Part shown: positions 52,061 to 62,382 of the stretch, one piece after another
Position numbering within the stretch: position 1 is the stretch's first letter
Layout: the number at the start of each line of letters is the position of its first letter
NCBI RefSeq assembly: GCF_918797505.1
Contig: NC_092801.1
Span: 36,014,517 to 36,078,516, forward strand
DNA: 64,000 nt
From: Bemisia tabaci
Taxonomy: Eukaryota; Arthropoda; Insecta; Hemiptera; Aleyrodidae
Reading direction: 5' to 3'
The notes under the pieces: generated by a model
What the model saw: the letters and a program-made list of their open reading frames with translations, nothing else
The model's database searches: none
What the model was told of the DNA's origin: nothing
Program-made: the position numbers and the translations under genes

Positions 52061-53593
52061 GTGGATGGGCCGTTTGAGGTATCTAACTCTGCCCATGTAT
52101 CAAATTTTTGGCCGACTTGCTCTAAGACATCATGAGCTGTAATAGTTGAGTAAGACGGGAGAGAAAAGAGAAAAGAGAAAAGAGAGTGAGAAAAAAACTT
52201 ACGAGGATGTCTCAATGGAATTGATCATAGAAGAAAAATTGGAAAAAAATGTTGATCTCAGACATACCTGAAACCGAGAAACGATATTTCATTAGCACTT
52301 ATTATAAAAAAAAAACGCATTTTCACATGAATGATTTTTAAATGATTATGAAGCTTCTCGAACAAACAAAATTTAAAACATGAAACTGCGATGGATTGGT
52401 ATATAGATGTACAAAAACCCGAGAATAAAACACAAATTGGTACGATGTTTTTATATATTTATTTATTAGGAATTTAAATGTTTTGTCTAAATGTTTGAGA
52501 TGAAATCCAACGCCTCTCTTAGCATTGAATGTTTTCTCTTGACACTGAATATTTTACAAGAGCATGCATACGGTCAGTTAATTAAGGTCCAACTATCCTT
52601 CACTTATTATTCTCCCATTAAATGTGACAAATTCAAAGTAAATGGTCTCAAATTCATACATTACATTGGATTTTATAAGAGAGATGGAAAGTGACAAGAG
52701 AAAAATTTAACAACTTTTTTCACGTTCAAAATATAATTTTTTTTTTCGGCGAGGTTGATGATTTTGCTGGGTGCAATAAATTCAGTATACAACTAGAACG
52801 CTCATTTCAAAGGAAAAATGCTCATCCAAGTATGATATTCCACCAGAGACTTATCTTTTGACAGTGGCTTTTCGACTACAGAAAACTTACAACTTGTTGA
52901 TTTCAATCTCAATTTATTTATCTTCCGAAATACAAGTTGGTTCATTTGTGGTAGACTCGGTTAGACTATGATTTTCATGACTTGAATTTCATGACATTTT
53001 GAAAATGTTTCCCTGTTAAAACTTATACAGGTACTTGATTCATTTCTGTTAAATTCAGTCCAGAGACACCTTATCAGCGCACCGGGGCTGCGGCAAACTC
53101 GGAATCCGTCGGAAAATCAGAACAACGCGAAAGCTCTCCCACGCTTTCGAGAACAATAGAAGGAAAGCTGAGAGTACCTCACCGCTGCCACGTTTGGCAC
53201 GAAAATACATATATTCTGAGGTTATACTCAAGGATTTTACGCCTAAAATGGCAGTGGAGGACCAGGAGTGTCGTGTGCCGAAATCGAGCTTAGCGTTGGG
53301 TCAGACTCGGAGCAGACAATATTGTTCTCGCCTCAGACGCTTTCGCCCACAACCTTTTGTTCATCTTCTTGCCTCTGCAACGTGGCTGCCGGATAATGCT
53401 GAAAAATTAGCACTTTCCTCCATTTAAACACGTGTAAAATGTCTACGTGCAATTGCACAATCTGGTAACTTTGTATCTGCAAGCTCCTCGGTTATTAATA
53501 CTTGGGATTCTCAGTCAAAACCTACGCTAATTTCGGGCTTTAAATGTGATGTATCCGGAGACGAAGTATTTTAGAGACCTTGCTACACAGTGG
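52061..53593. other. No recognised element
   Basis: About 1.5 kb. GAGAAAAGAGAAAAGAGAAA at 52161 is a short purine repeat. 53080-53430 is GC-richer with a 77-codon frame lacking any recognisable domain. Confidence 0.45.
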
Positions 53594-53668
53594 GCTGATT
53601 ATTGAACATTATAGACACAGCAATAGACAAAAAAGTCAAAGGGAAAATTGAGCGATCCAAGTGGTGGA
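53594..53668. repeat. MITE AA end fragment
   Basis: GCTGATTATTGAACATTATA and CAATAGACAAAAAAGTCAAA match the AA left end. Confidence 0.55.
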
Positions 53669-53958
53669 GGCGCGTCAGATCCTACGTTGATTTCTGACTC
53701 TGAATGTGATGTCTCTGGAAACGGTGCACTGTAGGATCGGTCTAAAAGTAAATTGAACGGGTTATTTGAAGAAAGGCGTAAACACGAGAAGTCTATATTT
53801 CGAAAAAAACAACAGAAAACTTGATTTTTTCGACTGTTCGGTGCATATAAATCAGATCGAGCTATATTCATTGCAGTAGCATGACGTGAATGATTAACAG
53901 GATGCGATTTTGTAAAATTTGTAAAATTTTATAAAACGTTGTAATCTTTCTCTGGCTA

Positions 53959-54456
53959 GGAGCCTGGATACACGCTCAAATTTCCGTCTATTTCCGATCA
54001 AAATGATGACAAAAATGGCGGTCGAGAGTTATCTAGATCGATGGGTAAAATTAATGAAATAAGCATGGAATAAGCACGGTTGTGTGGAAATCAGATGACG
54101 GATGAGACCCACAGCTCCATCATCTACCATCAAATTTTTGCAGGCCGCAAACAATTGATGGTAGACACTGGAAAAAAAACACATTGGATCTTGAGTCCAG
54201 ACTCTTGAAAACATTGACAAGGAAAAATACTCTTGATTCAATCGGATTTTTGCTTGAATCAAAACGAAATCCGCTTAAATTAAGAGGATCGGCTCTTGAT
54301 TTAAGCTAGATTCTGATTAAATCTAGAGTATTTTTTCTTGTCGATGTTTTTAAGAGTCTGGACTCTAGATCCAATGTGTTTTTTTTTCCAATGGATGATG
54401 CGCATCAGTCACCATTTGATCGAAAATTGCTGGAAATTTGAGCGTGTATCCAGGCC
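53959..54456. repeat. Repeat O, copy 2, carrying C
   Basis: Inverted ends: AGCCTGGATACACGCTCAAA and GAGCGTGTATCCAGGCCT. Copy 1 at the window start lacks the C insertion. Confidence 0.8.
54166..54393. mobile_element. MITE C, copy 7, inside O
   Basis: CACTGGAAAAAAAACACATT to TTTTTTTTCCAATG, 228 bp, with GA on both sides. O copy 1 shows the empty GATAGATGGTG site. Confidence 0.9.
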
Positions 54457-54940
54457 TTTGAAGAATGAAGAAAAATGTAGAAAAAACAATGTTGCCAACT
54501 TGAAAAACCGCCACTGATAAAACGGCAGCACTGTTCGGAAGCCTAAAATAGTGCTCTTACGGCGACAGGCACTCCAACGTTCCCGTGGTGCTGTGTCACC
54601 ATGTTTTCCGCATCTCTTTCGAAACGCAATTAAGGTCGCAACGCGTAACGTGCATATCTTTGCTTTCAGACTCTAATTAGAGCCCTCACAGGCCGCGTCT
54701 TCTCCAGCGTTGCCATTTTACGCGGATTTTTCATGTTTTTCGTACATTTTAAAAAGGAATTACGAGCAAGAATGGCGCCGTTCTCCTTTTCTGGGAGGCG
54801 TCCCCTCTACGCTGCCGATGCGGTTGAAATCGAATTCATCGAAATATCGTTAGCCTCTCACTCCGCTTTGTGGCGGGGAGTCGGGATCTTCCTGGAACCT
54901 TGAACAATGCGAAGTTTCCACCGGATTTTCATTCTATCTC
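54457..54940. other. GC-richer, repeat-poor island
   Basis: No family match. Mixed composition with CpG-rich stretches near 54580-54720 and 54800-54880. No convincing gene. Confidence 0.35.
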
Positions 54941-55704
54941 TTCTTCATAATATGACGTAGGAAGAATTTAAAAATCTCGTTTCTTTACAACTTGCGTTAA
55001 AAAAAGTTTTACCCGGGTTCCTCCTTAAATTTAAGGGAAGAATTTAATCAGTGAGTTCGAAAACACACCAACTCGGGGTTTTTTCGATTTTCACTTTTTC
55101 ACGGTTTGGTAAAACTTATGGATAGAAGCATCTGCACGCAACAGGTAATTTCGAAATTGCAATCCGAAGTGCTCGAAACAGCGACGGGAAAAGGGAAAAA
55201 TCGAAGTGTTTCATTGGAAATACCAATTTTTGGCCATTTCAAGGGAAACGGGTGACCATCCGATCTTGCGGTTTTCTTTTTTCGGTTTAGCATAACTTGT
55301 GCCAACAAGTCATATAAATTTTCAAGCGTTATTCAGGTCTAAAAATATAAATTTTTCAGGGCAGACTATGAAAAATCAGTATCTGAAAGTCGGTGAGAGG
55401 GAAAACGCACCAACTCGAAAATTTTTAAACGCTAAATTCTCTGTCATCAAACATGGTGTATCGATTTCAAATTGATGCTTTACAAAGTCTCTTAGTACTT
55501 CTCATTTGGCACCAAAAAGGTTTTTCTTAAACTAACTTCTTCGCCCGCTGCGCAGTTTTAGGTGTTTCCTGAATAATTTTTTTTCCGAGTTGGTGTGTTT
55601 TCGAACTCACTGATTCAATTGAGAAACTCTATAAACGAATGCGGCGTGTAAAGAATAAAAATATATTTTTTTTAATAATAACAGAATTTGATCTTTCTTT
55701 TCTC
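54941..55704. other. No recognised family; one inverted segment
   Basis: ATCAGTGAGTTCGAAAACAC with ACCAACTCGGGG near 55047 mirrors GAGTTGGTGTGTTTTCGAAC near 55593, with AACTCGAAAATTTTTAAACG between. Possibly a ~580-bp palindromic element (about 55047-55618). Confidence 0.5.
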
Positions 55705-55911
55705 CACGCCGAAAATTGATGCTAATTTAATATTCTGGATGTAAAAAAGTGTGCGACAACTCACAAAACGCTGACTTAACCGCCTCAGCAGTTAGCTTTA
55801 CACCTTGACATTGCCAAAGTAACTGCTGTAGCGCTTAGTTCAGCGTTTTTTGAGTTGTCACACACGTTTTTACATCCAATATAATAAACCAGCATTCTTT
55901 TTTTTGCGGTG
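55705..55911. mobile_element. Palindromic MITE Y, copy 1
   Basis: CACGCCGAAAATTGATGCTA to CATTCTTTTTTTTGCGGTG. ATGTAAAAAAGTGTGCGACA and AACTCACAAAACGCTGA mirror the right arm, with CAGCAGTTAGC near the centre. It lies inside repeat X1. Confidence 0.8.
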
Positions 55912-56450
55912 TAGAGAAAAGACATCTCAAGAGTCACACCAAAGTTCCTTAGAGTAAATGATCGAAACACTGTTTTCGCAAACTCAATATACTTTCACCT
56001 AGCTTCAACAAAGTAAGCTTCAAAGGAGTAAATAAATTAAAATCGGTGCTGAATTTTGTAACGTCTAAAGAAAATAATATATTCACGGTTACTTTACAAT
56101 TTTATTGATAATTTCACTGATTCCGAAATGGAAGAAACAAAAATGCTCGCAGTCAAAATACCTTAAAAATAAATAAATAAATAAACAAAAAATTGAATAA
56201 AGACATGCCATGGTCAACTGCACTGACTCCTCGGAGACACACATTTGTGAAAGCATCAAGTATTGGAGATGGGCACAGATCAGTGAGTTAGGAATCACCT
56301 TAAATCGATCAAACCCAAGTGATACAACTATTTAAACTCGGGAGCTATGCGGTATTGCCTACACGAGTATTTGAAGGAGTTTTCAACGTGTGCAGAACCG
56401 TATCGTAACTATTCATTGCACTTTCAAGCACAGATCTCGCCCATCTCACG
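55912..56450 (-). repeat. Large repeat X, copy 1
   Basis: Aligns in inverted orientation with 61036-62190 minus W1. Shared landmarks are GATCGAAACACTGTTTTCGC, AAAATCGGTGCTGAATTTTG, GACACACATTTGTGAAAGCA and GGTATTGCCTACACGAGTAT. Class unknown. Short open frames carry no recognisable domain. Confidence 0.75.
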
Positions 56451-56620
56451 TTGTCTTCTGCATGCTGCTGTCGAAGGAAAGTCAATATCGGCAGAGTATC
56501 TCCCGAATAGTTCCCTCTGGCATACCGAGATGCTCAAAATTAGGTCTTGAAGTTTTATTGACATGCTGTCGGGCGAGACTGACAGGATATTAAATACAAG
56601 GTAGGAGAGGTATGTGTATA

Positions 56621-56872
56621 AACAAGGTGGAGAGATGGTGCTGGGTCCACATCATTTCGGAGGGGGGGGGGGACGAAGCCGAGAAGTTCCATCAATTATA
56701 ATTAGAGTCAAAAATAATTTTTTTTAACTCTAATTTTTAAAAAAAATCTTATTCCTATCTAATCTTTTTTTTAAAAAAAATTATTTTTGACTCTGATCAT
56801 AATTTTTGGAACTTCTCTGCTTCGTTTACCTCGCAAAATGGTTTGGACCCAGCACCATTTCTCCACCTTGTT
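56621..56872. repeat. Inverted repeat FF, 250 bp
   Basis: ACAAGGTGGAGAGATGGTGC and GGGTCC pair with GGACCCAGCACCATTTCTCC at the right. The inner arms AGAGTCAAAAATAATTTTTT and AAATTATTTTTGACTCTG are also inverted. Confidence 0.8.
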
Positions 56873-56926
56873 ACATACAGTATTCGGGCCACTTAGTGTT
56901 TTTTTCTCATATATGTATACATTTAT

Positions 56927-57182
56927 TAGTGATAGCAGCCCGAAACAGAAACGACAATCGAAAACACAGGAAAATGCGGAAACAAGGCTAAAAACATGAC
57001 ATGGCTCCAAACAAGGCATGTAACACCGTTTGCTGGTTTTTATTTTAATTTCTTTTTTCTTTTTAATTCTATTTTAGCAGCTGATAATGGTGCCGTAAGG
57101 TACCGAAACGTCCTGTCTTTGTTTTTTGTATTTTAGCCTTGTTTCCGCATTTTCCTGTGTTATCAATCGTTTATTAGTGATA
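56927..57182. repeat. Inverted repeat around a ribozyme-like motif
   Basis: AACACAGGAAAATGCGGAAA then CAAGGCTAAAA (to 56993) is mirrored by TTTTAGCCTTGTTTCCGCAT..TTTCCTGTGTT from 57131. TTATTAGTGAT occurs in both arms. The segment may derive from a Penelope-like element. Confidence 0.5.
57081..57112 (+). ncRNA. Hammerhead-ribozyme-like motif, probably inactive
   Basis: CTGATAA, then GGTGCC-GTAA-GGTACC able to form a 6-bp stem with one G-T pair, then GAAACGTC. This matches the layout CUGANGA, stem II, GAAA, short stem III, UC. CAG before and CTG after can extend stem I. The conserved G of CUGANGA is A here, predicting loss or strong loss of cleavage. Hammerheads of this kind occur in Penelope-like retroelements. 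Confidence 0.35.
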
Positions 57183-57600
57183 TATGCAGTAAACTGGAAA
57201 GGAACAAAGTTAATTGGCAATTTTCTTTCTTTATTTTCAAATATTGCGATGGGAACGGGCAATTTTCGACTTTCGTCATCAAAATTTCATACCTAACTGC
57301 CATAAGGTGATGTTTTTGATGATGGAATAGTGTGTTTTCTTCTCTGGATCGATATTTTGAATTCAGCATGAATTTTATGTCGATGGCGGAGGTTCCGAGC
57401 CGAAGAAATTATTCATAACTTGGGCGCGACGGATGAATAAACAAGACAAAAACGAAGGCGAAAAGAGAGGTAACTCGCCCGACGGAAATAAATCAAACCC
57501 GGAACGGCCCGTTCGAAAGCGGAATAAATTGTTCGACCGCCACTGTGCGCGGCCGGCCGGCCCGTTATTAACTCCCCCTCGATTTTATTTTTTATCATTG
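57183..57600. other. No recognised element; GC-richer at the end
   Basis: 57370-57600 is GC-richer (CGCGGCCGGCCGGCCCG at 57548) and repeat-poor. The 103-codon frame at 57433-57744 is not recognisable. Confidence 0.4.
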
Positions 57601-57741
57601 TCTGGAGTTTTTTCAGACTCCCAGTTTGGTGACCCAAGAATAAGGGTCATAAATTGTTGTCCCAGACGATCCGAGGCTGCCTTTGTCGCAAAAGTTTGGG
57701 CATTTTTTTTTAGCGAGTTTGCATCACTGGGATTCATCAAA

Positions 57742-58251
57742 TGATGGAGATGTTGCATGTGTGAGGAATTTGCGATTTGACTGTTATGCTTATGTACAAG
57801 TTCGCAAGAGACATGATGGTGCCACTGGTTTTCTCTGAAATCATCTCCCAAGCTCAAAAAAAGCTCTCAAGTCGAGGCCAAAATGGAGGGGATATCCCAC
57901 GCTATCCTGAGAGTCCACCTCTACATCCAGACAAACTCTCCATGCAAAGATAGGGAGCAAATACATTAGCAGTGATGTCGTGTTTTCAGTTTTAGAGTTC
58001 CCAAATAAAGTGGCAGCCCTGTCAATGTATTTGCTCCCTGTCTTTGCATGGCGAGTTTGTCTTGATGTAGAAGTGAATTCTCAGGATAGCAACGTGGGAT
58101 ATCCCCTCCATTTTGGCCTCAACTTGAGAGCTTTTTTTGAACTAGGGAGTTGATTTCAGAGAAAACCAGTGGCACCATCGTGTTTCTCGCGAACTTGTAC
58201 ATAAGTACAACAGTCAAATCGCAAATTCCTCACACATGCAACATCTCCATT
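57742..58251 (+). mobile_element. Palindromic MITE G, copy 3
   Basis: ATGGAGATGTTGCATGTGTG to CACACATGCAACATCTCCAT. The centre orientation equals copy 1. One arm has AACGTGGGATATCC where others have GCGTGGGATATCC. Confidence 0.9.
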
Positions 58252-58583
58252 GTGCGTGAAACAATTGATACACATTGAGACGGGCTACTTCCTATAGAAT
58301 CGAATGCAAATAAAACTTCAGATCTATAGTAGCCCGACATATATCCGACAAAAATAAGGCAAAATTAGTGAGGAACAGGGTGACAATTGCACAAACAAAC
58401 TAGAGACGTTTACAAACTAGGACCTGGTTTCCAAGTTTAATATCAGCAAGTTAAAACTTAGGTATTAAGAATGAGAGTATGCCCGATATCAAAACCAAGT
58501 TTATGGGTTGGTGTGGGCTAGACATGTGTAAAGGATGGTAGATGACTGGTTGCCAAAAGATATTTTCAATTTGACTAATTCCG
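58252..58583. other. No recognised element
   Basis: About 330 bp without a family match. Confidence 0.45.
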
Positions 58584-58777
58584 CACCGAGAAAAAAAAAT
58601 CCGGTTACAGGGACTGAAATAAGGTCTAATTAAAATTATACTTCTTCGATTCAGGTGTTCAAAATTTTCAGTCATGGAAACCAAATTTCGATTAACTGAA
58701 CCAAAGTTCGGTTCCTTCGATCAAATACTCTGGTTACAAGAACCAAAAAAGTTTTGAGCCGTACTTTTTTTCCTCGT
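58584..58777. mobile_element. Palindromic MITE M built from GAACC words
   Basis: CACCGAGAAAAAAAAATCCG to TTTTTTTCCTCGTA. Words GGTTAC, AACCAAA, GAACCAAA and GGTTCC recur in both orientations. More decayed than D and J. Confidence 0.6.
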
Positions 58778-59239
58778 ACTCTAAAGGAAAGCACTGTTCT
58801 AGATTCATAAAGAATTTCTGCTAGATTTCGTAAATTTACTTGTAAGTTGGCAGCACTGTTACGCAACTCCGACGCAGGAAGCCATGCAGCGGTAACCGAG
58901 AAATATCCACGGAACTTAATGTATGAGACCTGAGCTTGTTAAAAACAAACAGTCACCGAAGCTCAAGCTAAAACACACGTGGATTTCTTGGGTTTATTTA
59001 ATTCAGCAAAATAAGTTATTAAAGAAACGCGCAAAATTATTGTAAAACCAATGACGATTCGTGGTTTTTGTCGCTTGATCGCTGCGTCCGTAGGAAGTAT
59101 GATCTTTCGCGAGAGACACAGGTCAGGCAGTCAGGCCTAAAATAACAAATGGGGGTCGCCGCCCTGTGAAGGGCAGGGGCGAACGACAGGGAATTAAAAA
59201 AATACGGTTTTGATGAAGGATTACCCTTTCTAACCTGGG
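58778..59239. other. No recognised element
   Basis: About 460 bp without a family match. Confidence 0.45.
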
Positions 59240-59502
59240 AGCTGATTATTGAAATTGGTGGACAAAGCTTTAGATTAAAGGACCTAGGGTAAATTCAGTG
59301 ATCCTATTGGTTCAAACGGGTGGTTTTATAGACTGAGTGGAAACGATGGAATAACTATAGGGTCTTCTCTGAGTTGTTGTTACTTTGTCTATTACTTACC
59401 CTCATAGTTCATCCCAATCACCAGTTTGCATCAAAAGGATAACTCGGTTTTCCCTCAGTCTTCTTTGTATATTGCTTTGTCTATCAATTTCAATGATCAG
59501 CG
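59240..59502. mobile_element. MITE AA, copy 3
   Basis: GCTGATTATTGAAATTGGTG to CTATCAATTTCAATGATCAG, 263 bp, with CCTATTGGTTCAAACGGGTG inside. Confidence 0.85.
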
Positions 59503-59739
59503 CTCAGTGATGTGCTTTAATAAATGAGACGGAAATTGTGGCCTCTTGTTGCAAAATGAAGTCCAATTGATCAGTCAACCAGCGAATCTATCTAAAAAGT
59601 GCTACAAAAGCACCTTGAAGGCATTTCTCATGTATCCGCGTTGAGGTGGGCTCAAATAAAGAACTGAAAAGATCAGCTTGCAATTTCATACTGTAGAACG
59701 CAAAAAAGTTGCCAAAAGTCATTTTCGCCTGAATTGTCA

Positions 59740-59882
59740 GTTGAACTGCATTTTGCAATTTGGAGCTATAAATTCCGGCTCATCTGAAAAAACACTTATG
59801 TGCATAGGGAAACTAATGGCACATACGTTGTTTTTAGACCGGGCTAGAATTTATAGTTCCAAATTGCAAAATGTAGTCCAGT
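59740..59882. mobile_element. MITE N, copy 2
   Basis: TGAACTGCATTTTGCAATTT to TTGCAAAATGTAGTCCA, 143 bp; intact inverted ends. Confidence 0.95.
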
Positions 59883-59953
59883 TAGGCGGTCTTGTTCCTC
59901 GGCCTTCGATATCATATTTTATCAGAAAACTCGGAAAAAGTCTCTTGAATCAG

Positions 59954-60094
59954 TTGGACCTCATTTTGCAATTTGGAACTATAAATTCCAGCCCGGTTTA
60001 AAAACAACGTATGTGCCATTAGTTACCCTATGCACATAAGTGTTTTTCCAGAGGAGCCAAAATCTATAGTTCCAAATTGCAAAATGTAGTCCAG
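59954..60094. mobile_element. MITE N, copy 3
   Basis: TTGGACCTCATTTTGCAATT to TTGCAAAATGTAGTCCA. The centre is inverted relative to copies 2 and 4. Confidence 0.95.
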
Positions 60095-60158
60095 TTATAC
60101 TGGTCCGCCTATCCGACCAAAAAACATCGTAAATTCAATATAAAGCCTTAGTGCATCT

Positions 60159-60405
60159 CTGCCGTGCTGAGGAAGAACGCCGTAGGAACATTCGAGTTTC
60201 CAAATTTCCTTCGATATAATGTTCATTTTTGAGGAAAGTTATGGATACTTTCCTTGAAATTTGCAGATATTTTAAATTAAATTTCGAACAAAATTTCGAC
60301 AAATTCGAAGAAAAATATACGCAATTTTCCCTGTAAGTTCGGTTTTTCTTTAGGAAAATTGGCAACGTCTCAAGGTTCATACGGGGTTTTTCCTTAGCAC
60401 GGAAG
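60159..60405. mobile_element. MITE A, copy 9
   Basis: CTGCCGTGCTGAGGAAGAAC to GGTTTTTCCTTAGCACGGAA, about 247 bp; the flanks suggest TCT on both sides. Confidence 0.9.
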
Positions 60406-60496
60406 TCTGTCTTTTTCTGTACATTAGAAGCTATGTCCACGGACCAAAAACGTCGTAAATTCAATAGAAATCCTTGGCACATCCGTGGTTTTACAA

Positions 60497-60638
60497 GTGA
60501 ACTGCATTTTGCAATTTGGAGCTATAAATTCCGGCTCATCTGAAAAAAACTTTTATGTGCATAGGGAAACTAATGGCACATACGTTGTTTTTAAACCGGG
60601 CTAGAATTTATAGTTCCAAATTGCAAAATGTAGTCCAA
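60497..60638. mobile_element. MITE N, copy 4
   Basis: TGAACTGCATTTTGCAATTT to TTGCAAAATGTAGTCCA. Nearly identical to copy 2, suggesting recent activity or local duplication. Confidence 0.95.
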
Positions 60639-60924
60639 GTGGTGTCCACGAAACAGGATGCGGGGGAAGCGTAACACTTGTTTGAAGTTAAATAGCCTCC
60701 TGAATACAAATATGACAGCCGAGCTGGAGAAAGTGAATTCCAGTCGGCGTCGGGTCGCGGCGTCTGATAACCTCCCGCCCGCGAGAATCGATATCGGATC
60801 CGCTGTAGAAAAGAGGACGAAATTCAGGGGCAGTCGTTGTCCGCAACAGTCGCCCTGAATAAATCTGGACCCTGCCGTGCTATAGCGTGTTGCCGGATTC
60901 CACGGAGGACTCAGACTTACAGCT
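60639..60924. other. Repeat-poor spacer with an A-like stub
   Basis: CCTGCCGTGCTATAGCGTGT at 60870 resembles the A left end for ~16 bases. The rest is GC-richer and unrecognised. Confidence 0.4.
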
Positions 60925-61008
60925 CTGCCGTGATAGCGAAGTTTTGAGAAAATGGGCCTAGAAGCTTCTGAGTGGAACATTTTATTAAAAGAAGCCTCAA
61001 GAAAGTAG
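60925..61008. repeat. Repeat Z, left direct copy flanking X2
   Basis: CTGCCGTGATAGCGAAG, then GGGCCTAGAAGCTTCTGAGT and GAACATTTTATTAAAAGAAG. The same block recurs at 62280-62382 in the same orientation. Confidence 0.85.
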
Positions 61009-61035
61009 CAATGAATGCACATTGAAAGTGTATGA

Positions 61036-62190
61036 GAATGAATAGTTACGGTACGGTTCTGCACACGTTGAAAACGCCTTCAAATGCTCGTGTAGGCAAT
61101 ACCGCATGGCTCCCGAGTTTAAATAGTCGTATCACTTAGGTTTGATCGAAGCAAGGTGTTTCCTAACTCACTGATCTGTGCCCAACCTCCATACTTGATG
61201 CTTCCACAAATGTGTGTCTCTGGAGAGTCAATGCAGTGAACTGTGGCATGTTTTTATTCAATTTTTTTTGTTTATCTATTTATTTTTAAGGCCTTTTGAA
61301 TGCAAGCTTTTTTGTTTCTTCAATTTTGGAATCAGTGAAATTATCAATAAAATGGGCCTGTTGCATGCAAGAGATACAGCCGTGCGAATAGACTTTTAAG
61401 AGGTTAAATGACATGAAAATTACGATGGTCACATTAAAAAAGTCTGAAATACACTCCTTACTGCGCAATTTGCGTTGTTAGGAGCGCGCTTTTTCAAATT
61501 TCCCGCGTCGGGGGGCAGTTTTCTTACGGAAACAATTAACGGCAACTCGCGGCTATTTCCGGTCAACTAAAACTGACAACATAACCTAAAAATCGGAGCT
61601 CGTGATATCGTGAAATGAAATGTAGTAGGATTGCGTTGGATATTTAAAAGTTGATCGATTTGGTGATCGCATAAAGCGTATATGGACCACTATAAGAGAT
61701 CACGTTGGGTTTGTGAACAAACTGAAGGAAAAAATAACAACAACAACAACGACTCGGCATCTTCCGGAAATCACCGAGCCGCCGTTTGCTCGTTTCCGGT
61801 GATTAGAAAACTGCCCCCAGACGCGGGAAATTTGAAAAAGCGCGTTCCTAACAACGCAAATTGCGCAGTAAGGAGTGTATTTCAGACTTTTTTAATATGA
61901 CCATCGTAATTTTCGTGTCATTTAACCTCTATAAAGTCTATTCGCGCGGCTGTATCTCTTGCATGCAACAGGCCCATTATAAAGTAACCATGAACATCTT
62001 GTTTCCATTAGAAGTTACAAAATTCAGCACCGATTTTCATTTATTTACTCCCTTTTCTATACATGTATTCATTCTTTTTACAACGGTGAATTGTTTAAAC
62101 TAGGTGAAAGTATATTGAGTTTGCAAAAACAGTGTTTCGATCATTTACTTTAAAGAACCTTCATGTGACACTTGAGATGTCCTTTCTCTA
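61036..62190 (+). repeat. Large repeat X, copy 2, carrying W1
   Basis: GCACACGTTGAAAACGCCTT at 61062 onward aligns in reverse with X1. Without W1 (622 bp) it is about 530 bp. It sits between direct copies of Z. Confidence 0.75.
61354..61975. mobile_element. Foldback element W1, 622 bp
   Basis: GGGCCTGTTGCATGCAAGAG and CTCTTGCATGCAACAGGCCC end two arms of about 210 bp. The centre (~61570-61765) includes AACAACAACAACAACGAC. X1 shows the empty site AATAAAATTGTAAAGTAACC. The junction fits a 2-bp AT duplication but is ambiguous. Confidence 0.9.
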
Positions 62191-62275
62191 CACCACAAAA
62201 AAAATAATGCTGATTTATTATCCTGGATGTAAAAAAGTGAGCGACAACTCACAAAACGCTGAACTAAGCACTACA
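62191..62275. repeat. MITE Y, partial copy
   Basis: CACCACAAAAAAAATAATGC, ATGTAAAAAAGTGAGCGACA and CTGAACTAAGCACTACAGTA match one arm of Y1. It is cut off where Z begins. Confidence 0.75.
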
Positions 62276-62279
62276 GTAG

Positions 62280-62382
62280 TTCTACCGTGATAGCAAAGAG
62301 AGCAGTAAGTGCAAAAATGAAGTTTTGAGGAAACGGGCCTAGAAGCTTCTGAGTGGAACATTTTATTGAAAGAAGCCTCCGT
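62280..62382. repeat. Repeat Z, right direct copy flanking X2
   Basis: TACCGTGATAGCAAAGAGAG with CAGTAAGTGC, then CGGGCCTAGAAGCTTCTGAG and GAACATTTTATTGAAAGAAG. It has about 20 extra bases relative to the left copy. Confidence 0.85.

Noticed and set aside
60591..61064. 157-codon minus-strand open frame
   Set aside because: It spans an N element, a spacer, Z and the end of X2, so it is stitched together from unrelated repeats.
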